Source: Glaciecola sp. UBA2563 (GTDB lineage Bacteria > Pseudomonadota > Gammaproteobacteria > Enterobacterales > Alteromonadaceae). From it: a stretch of 9,684 nt of DNA. The first letter of the stretch is position 1, and each line of letters begins with the position of its first letter. The stretch spans positions 1 through 9,684 of the forward strand of contig DDLV01000060.1 of the NCBI GenBank assembly GCA_002340325.1, given 5' to 3'. The translations under genes and the position numbers were made by a program. Below, piece after piece: positions 6,639 to 9,684 of the stretch. Below the pieces are notes generated by a model, which was not told the origin of the DNA, did not search any database, and worked only from the letters and a program-made list of their open reading frames with translations.

Positions 6639-7448
6639 ATGACTGACAAATTAAATACCACTATTTCTATTGATGCAATGAAATTTACCCGTGGGGACAG
6701 AACGATTTATGAAAGCATCTCGTTAGACGTAAAAAAGGGAAATATTACCGCGATAATGGGCCCCAGCGGTATTGGCAAGACCACCTTGCTTAAGCTGATT
6801 GGCGGTCAACTCTATCCTGATAATGGCACTGTTGAGTTTCTCGGCGAGAATATTCATCAAGTATCAAGACATCGACTCTATGAGTTACGCCGCAAAATGA
6901 GCATGCTTTTTCAAAGTGGTGCCTTATTTACCAATATATCGGTGTTTGACAACGTCGCATTTCCCTTACGCGAACATACTAAGCTGGATGAAGATATCAT
7001 CAGAACCATAGTAATGCTTAAGTTAGAGGCAGTTGGACTAAGAGGTGCGCATGATCTGATGCCCAGCGAATTATCTGGTGGTATGGCGAGACGTGCTGCG
7101 CTCGCTAGAGCTATTGCACTTGATCCGGAACTAATTATGTATGACGAACCTTTTGCAGGCCAAGACCCCATTTCTATGGGCGTACTAGTTAAACTGATAA
7201 AATCACTAAACAAAGCGCTGGACCTGACAAGTATCGTCGTCACTCATGATGTGACAGAAGTGCTAAGCATCGCGGATTATGTGTATATACTTGCGAATAA
7301 AAGAATCATTGGTGAGGGCACGCCCCAACAAATTCAAAATTCTGATTCAGCATTGGTTAAACAGTTTCTGCAAGGCAAAGCAGACGGGCCAGTGCCTTTT
7401 CACTTCCCAGCGACAGGGCTTGAAGAATCTCTGATGGGGGCAAAATGA
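6639..7448 (+). CDS. mlaF: Phospholipid ABC transporter ATP-binding protein MlaF
   Basis: Cytoplasmic ATPase of the MlaFEDB complex, which moves phospholipids between inner membrane and MlaC to keep the outer membrane asymmetric. The 269 residues equal the E. coli MlaF length. Motifs: Walker A GPSGIGKTT (41-49), Q-loop Gln92 in MLFQSGALF, signature LSGGM (145-149), Walker B Asp169-Glu170 in MYDEPFAGQDP, and H-loop His203. The family-specific signature with Met in place of the usual Gln/Glu (LSGGMARRAALARA), and the C-terminal FLQGKADGPVPFHFP, separate MlaF from generic ABC ATPases. The C-terminal extension that wraps the partner subunit and MlaB in E. coli is kept. The ATG at 6639 gives the expected N-terminus, although the ribosome-binding site is weak; an in-frame ATG at 6678 would remove the first beta-strand. 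First gene of the operon; its stop overlaps mlaE as ATGA (7445-7448). Confidence 0.96.
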   Translation: MTDKLNTTISIDAMKFTRGDRTIYESISLDVKKGNITAIMGPSGIGKTTLLKLIGGQLYPDNGTVEFLGENIHQVSRHRLYELRRKMSMLFQSGALFTNISVFDNVAFPLREHTKLDEDIIRTIVMLKLEAVGLRGAHDLMPSELSGGMARRAALARAIALDPELIMYDEPFAGQDPISMGVLVKLIKSLNKALDLTSIVVTHDVTEVLSIADYVYILANKRIIGEGTPQQIQNSDSALVKQFLQGKADGPVPFHFPATGLEESLMGAK

Positions 7449-8224
7449 TACAAATGTTGCAAAAATTAGGTCGCAATACAATTAGCACCTTCTCTGCAGT
7501 CGGCGCTGCAAGCATCATGTTATTTGGTGCTATTTTTGCTGCTCCTAGGCTTAAAAACATTGGATTAACTGTGCATCAGATGTACGTAGTCGGTGTCCAG
7601 TCTTTGCTGATTATTATGGTTTCTGGATTGTTTATCGGGATGGTGATGGCGTTGCAAGGCTATACTATTTTGGTTAACTACGGTGCTGAAGGAAGCCTGG
7701 GGCCGATGGTAGCGTTGTCAATACTTAGAGAGCTCGGCCCAGTGGTAACGGCGCTTTTGTTTGCAGGTAGAGCAGGTTCTGCGCTTACTGCCGAAATCGG
7801 TTTAATGAAAGCAACTGAACAGTTAAGCAGTTTGGAGATGATGGCAGTCGATCCATTAAGACGTGTGATATCACCGCGATTTTGGGCAGGCGTAATCAGT
7901 ATGCCGATGCTAGCCATTATTTTTTCGGCGGTGGGTATCCTGGGCGGTCACCTTGTGGGTGTGGACTGGTTAGGCGTTGATGCAGGTAGTTATTGGTCTA
8001 TTATGCAAGCCACTGTGGATTGGAATGAGGATGTGATTAACGGCATTATTAAAGCCATTGTGTTCGCCTTAGTCGTTGTTTGGATTGCACTTTATAAGGG
8101 ATACAGCTGTATACCCACGTCAGAAGGGATCAGTAAAGCAACGACGGAGACAGTGGTGTTTTCGTCATTGGCAATACTTGGGCTGGACTTCATCCTTACC
8201 GCTGTAATGTTTGGAATAAATTAG
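7445..8224 (+). CDS. mlaE: Phospholipid ABC transporter permease MlaE
   Basis: Inner-membrane permease of the MlaFEDB transporter, present as a dimer beneath the MlaD hexamer. The 259-residue protein (E. coli 260) has an amphipathic N-terminal helix, then five hydrophobic helices at about residues 50-75, 95-112, 148-175, 198-217 and 238-257. The MlaE-family core SILRELGPVVTALLFAGRAG (92-111) is intact, followed by the cytoplasmic coupling helix containing AEIGLMKATEQLSSLEMM (116-133), which docks on the ATPase. The start overlaps the mlaF stop by four bases, with a GGGGG ribosome-binding site at 7436-7440. The TAG stop at 8222-8224 overlaps the ribosome-binding site of mlaD. This pattern indicates strict co-expression of the subunits. 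Confidence 0.96.
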   Translation: MIQMLQKLGRNTISTFSAVGAASIMLFGAIFAAPRLKNIGLTVHQMYVVGVQSLLIIMVSGLFIGMVMALQGYTILVNYGAEGSLGPMVALSILRELGPVVTALLFAGRAGSALTAEIGLMKATEQLSSLEMMAVDPLRRVISPRFWAGVISMPMLAIIFSAVGILGGHLVGVDWLGVDAGSYWSIMQATVDWNEDVINGIIKAIVFALVVVWIALYKGYSCIPTSEGISKATTETVVFSSLAILGLDFILTAVMFGIN

Positions 8225-8231
8225 GAAAGTT

Positions 8232-8756
8232 ATGATCAATAGAAAAATTGAATTGTTCGTGGGCATATTTGTTGCGTTGGCCATTGCTGCGACGCTAATG
8301 CTTGCTCTAAGCGTCGCAAATCAAGGCATGACGGGCAGCGGCGAGACCTACAAACTTATCGCTAGATTTGACAATATAGGAGGTTTGAAAGCACGATCTT
8401 CTGTCAAGGTTGGTGGTGTCGTTGTTGGAAGGGTTTCTCAAATTTACCTCCATGAACAAGATTTAATTCCTGTGGTGGAGCTTGAGATATCATCCGAATA
8501 CAAGAATACGTTTCCAGACACTAGCTCGTTGTCAATTTTAACATCTGGTTTACTCGGCGAACAGTTTATCGGGCTAATCCCAGGTTTTATCTTTCCAGAA
8601 GACCTTGAAATGATTGAGGAAGACAAGGTCTGTGAAACTACTAGCCTAGATAACTGTCCATATTTAACCAACGGCGAAGAAATCCTTGATACTAAATCAG
8701 CACTGGTGTTAGAGGATCTAATTGGTCAATTTCTATTTAATCAAGGAAACGAATAA
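8232..8756 (+). CDS. mlaD: MCE-domain lipid-binding subunit MlaD, with a cysteine-containing loop
   Basis: MlaD anchors in the inner membrane and forms a hexameric ring whose central pore passes lipids between MlaE and MlaC. The 174-residue product has one transmembrane helix (about residues 8-29) and an MCE domain from about residue 40. The domain contains FDNIGGLKARSSVKVGGVVVG (residues 46-66, sharing the E. coli core) and the pore-loop region TSGLLGEQF (104-112). The C-terminal helix DTKSALVLEDLIGQFLF (153-169) is nearly identical to E. coli. Between the pore loop and that helix the chain is about 17 residues longer than in E. coli and carries its only two cysteines, Cys134 and Cys142. The flexible tail found after the helix in E. 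coli is missing. AGGAAAG at 8223-8229 is a good ribosome-binding site. Confidence 0.96.
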   Translation: MINRKIELFVGIFVALAIAATLMLALSVANQGMTGSGETYKLIARFDNIGGLKARSSVKVGGVVVGRVSQIYLHEQDLIPVVELEISSEYKNTFPDTSSLSILTSGLLGEQFIGLIPGFIFPEDLEMIEEDKVCETTSLDNCPYLTNGEEILDTKSALVLEDLIGQFLFNQGNE

Positions 8757-8759
8757 GTC

Positions 8760-9500
8760 ATGAATCTGCAAAATACACCATTAAGTGGAAAACTATTTAG
8801 CATATTTCTTATGGTGAACCTGTCACTGTTAACATCAGGCTTGGTGCATGCACAGGCGCCCAATGTCGCAAGTGTTGAAAACGCTTCAGAGCCATCTTTT
8901 CAACAGGTGAAAGCAGTAAACCAATCTGATCCTTACGACATGATTGAAAACGTAGCAACCAAAACGTTTGCTCGAATGAAACTCGAAAAGGGTGAAATCC
9001 AAGAAAATCCTGAGTTGCTGCGAGACATCATGGAGCAGGAACTAATGCCATTTATAGACTATCGGTTCTCTGCGTATAAGGTGTTGGGCAAATATGCTAG
9101 AACGCTAAAACGAAAAGAATTGTTGGAATTTGTAAGTGTTTTTCGCCAATACCTTATTACAAGCTATGCAGTAGCTATGGGTTACTATGAAGATCAGATA
9201 GTTGAATTTGAACCAGCGACTGATTATGGCAACAGAACTGATGTAACCGTTAGAGCAGTAATTGTTGATGATGTGCGACCTGATATCAAAGTGGCGTTTA
9301 AAGTACGTAAGAACAAGAAAACGGATATGTGGACGGCGTATGACATGATCGCAGAGGGCATCAGTTTATTGTCAAGCAAACAATCTGAATTTGAAGCGAT
9401 CATTCGAAAAGACGGCATTCAAGAAGTAATCAGCTTAATGCGTAAGACAATTGATAAGCCAATTACCCTTCAAAATCGCGACCAAAGCGAAGCGACATAA
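8760..9500 (+). CDS. mlaC: Periplasmic phospholipid carrier MlaC
   Basis: Soluble periplasmic shuttle that carries phospholipid between the MlaFEDB complex and the outer-membrane MlaA-porin complex. The 246-residue product (E. coli 211) has a signal peptide with cleavage likely after VHA (31) or AQA (33). A polar linker of about 24 residues follows. The Tol_Tol_Ttg2/MlaC domain begins near residue 57, with family stretches NPELLRDIMEQELMPFIDYR, FVSVFRQYLITSYA and WTAYDMIAEGISLLSSKQSE. The last closely matches E. coli MlaC. The linker and a short C-terminal extension account for the extra length. The ATG at 8760 is three bases after the mlaD stop, with AAGGA 12 bases upstream, slightly long but acceptable; Met18 as an alternative start would shorten the signal peptide. 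Confidence 0.95.
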   Translation: MNLQNTPLSGKLFSIFLMVNLSLLTSGLVHAQAPNVASVENASEPSFQQVKAVNQSDPYDMIENVATKTFARMKLEKGEIQENPELLRDIMEQELMPFIDYRFSAYKVLGKYARTLKRKELLEFVSVFRQYLITSYAVAMGYYEDQIVEFEPATDYGNRTDVTVRAVIVDDVRPDIKVAFKVRKNKKTDMWTAYDMIAEGISLLSSKQSEFEAIIRKDGIQEVISLMRKTIDKPITLQNRDQSEAT

Positions 9501-9502
9501 CC

Positions 9503-9684
9503 GTGAATATAACCATTACAAAAACTCAAAATACTGCAGATATTTCGATTGTCGGTAAGCTCAATCAAACTGTTATCGAAAAGAACTTTTGGACGGAAGG
9601 TCAAGTTTCCCAGCTTAAGGACGTTAAAAACGTAGTTCTGGACCTGGCAAAAGTTGAAAATGCTGATACGGCGGGTTTGGCTTG
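9503..9684 (+). CDS. mlaB: STAS-domain protein MlaB (3' end cut by window edge)
   Basis: MlaB is the small cytoplasmic STAS-domain subunit that binds MlaF and stabilises or activates the MlaFEDB complex. Sixty codons are visible from a GTG at 9503, two bases after the mlaC TAA. The translation begins MNITITKTQNTADISIVGKL and shows the STAS pattern: a first strand ending in a GKLNQTV turn (like GELDQDV in E. coli), the strand NVVLDLAKVENAD, and the conserved ADTAGLAW segment just before the edge. That segment surrounds the position phosphorylated in anti-sigma antagonists and contacts MlaF in E. coli. About 35-40 residues are probably missing. The ribosome-binding site is weak, so translation may depend on coupling to mlaC. 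Confidence 0.9.
   Translation, partial: MNITITKTQNTADISIVGKLNQTVIEKNFWTEGQVSQLKDVKNVVLDLAKVENADTAGLA

Noticed and set aside
1..9684. A novel defence, mobile or biosynthetic system
   Set aside because: All long coding regions belong to the conserved yrbG-kds-lpt-rpoN and mla operons in the known divergent order. No repeats, integrase, transposase, toxin-antitoxin or unusual gene fusion was seen.

Overview
The window is a conserved cell-envelope locus of a Gram-negative gammaproteobacterium. The gene order, low-to-moderate GC content and protein sequences resemble marine Alteromonadales (Alteromonas/Glaciecola-like). That placement is by eye and the genus is uncertain. No mobile element, CRISPR array, tRNA or rRNA was seen, and almost every gene is recognisable.

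Left part (1-5979, minus strand). One tightly packed operon reads right to left: yrbG (CaCA-type Na+/Ca2+ exchanger-like) - kdsD - kdsC - lptC - lptA - lptB - rpoN. KdsD and KdsC are two steps in making Kdo, the inner-core sugar of lipopolysaccharide (LPS). LptC, LptA and LptB are parts of the machine that extracts LPS from the inner membrane and carries it across the periplasm. rpoN (sigma-54) is the last gene and runs off the left edge just after its RpoN box. Neighbouring genes overlap by a few bases (ATGA junctions at yrbG/kdsD and kdsC/lptC) or abut, which suggests translational coupling. kdsC starts with TTG and yrbG with GTG.

Middle (5980-6638). A 659-bp divergent intergenic region should hold the promoters of both operons. 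It contains no convincing gene. It has weak sigma-70-like promoter candidates on both strands and a pair of 8-bp direct repeats exactly 10 bp apart just upstream of mlaF.

Right part (6639-9684, plus strand). The mlaFEDCB operon encodes the phospholipid transporter that maintains outer-membrane lipid asymmetry: ATPase MlaF, permease MlaE, MCE protein MlaD, periplasmic carrier MlaC and STAS protein MlaB, the last cut by the right edge.

The two divergent operons supply the two faces of the outer membrane: LPS to the outer leaflet (Kdo synthesis and Lpt export) and phospholipid balance (Mla). The same divergent arrangement is known from Escherichia coli, so the locus is not a new system. The points worth a second look are lineage-specific: a long acidic tail and N-terminal linker on LptA, an inserted loop with a cysteine pair in MlaD, an extended N-terminal linker in MlaC, non-ATG starts, and the enlarged intergenic region.
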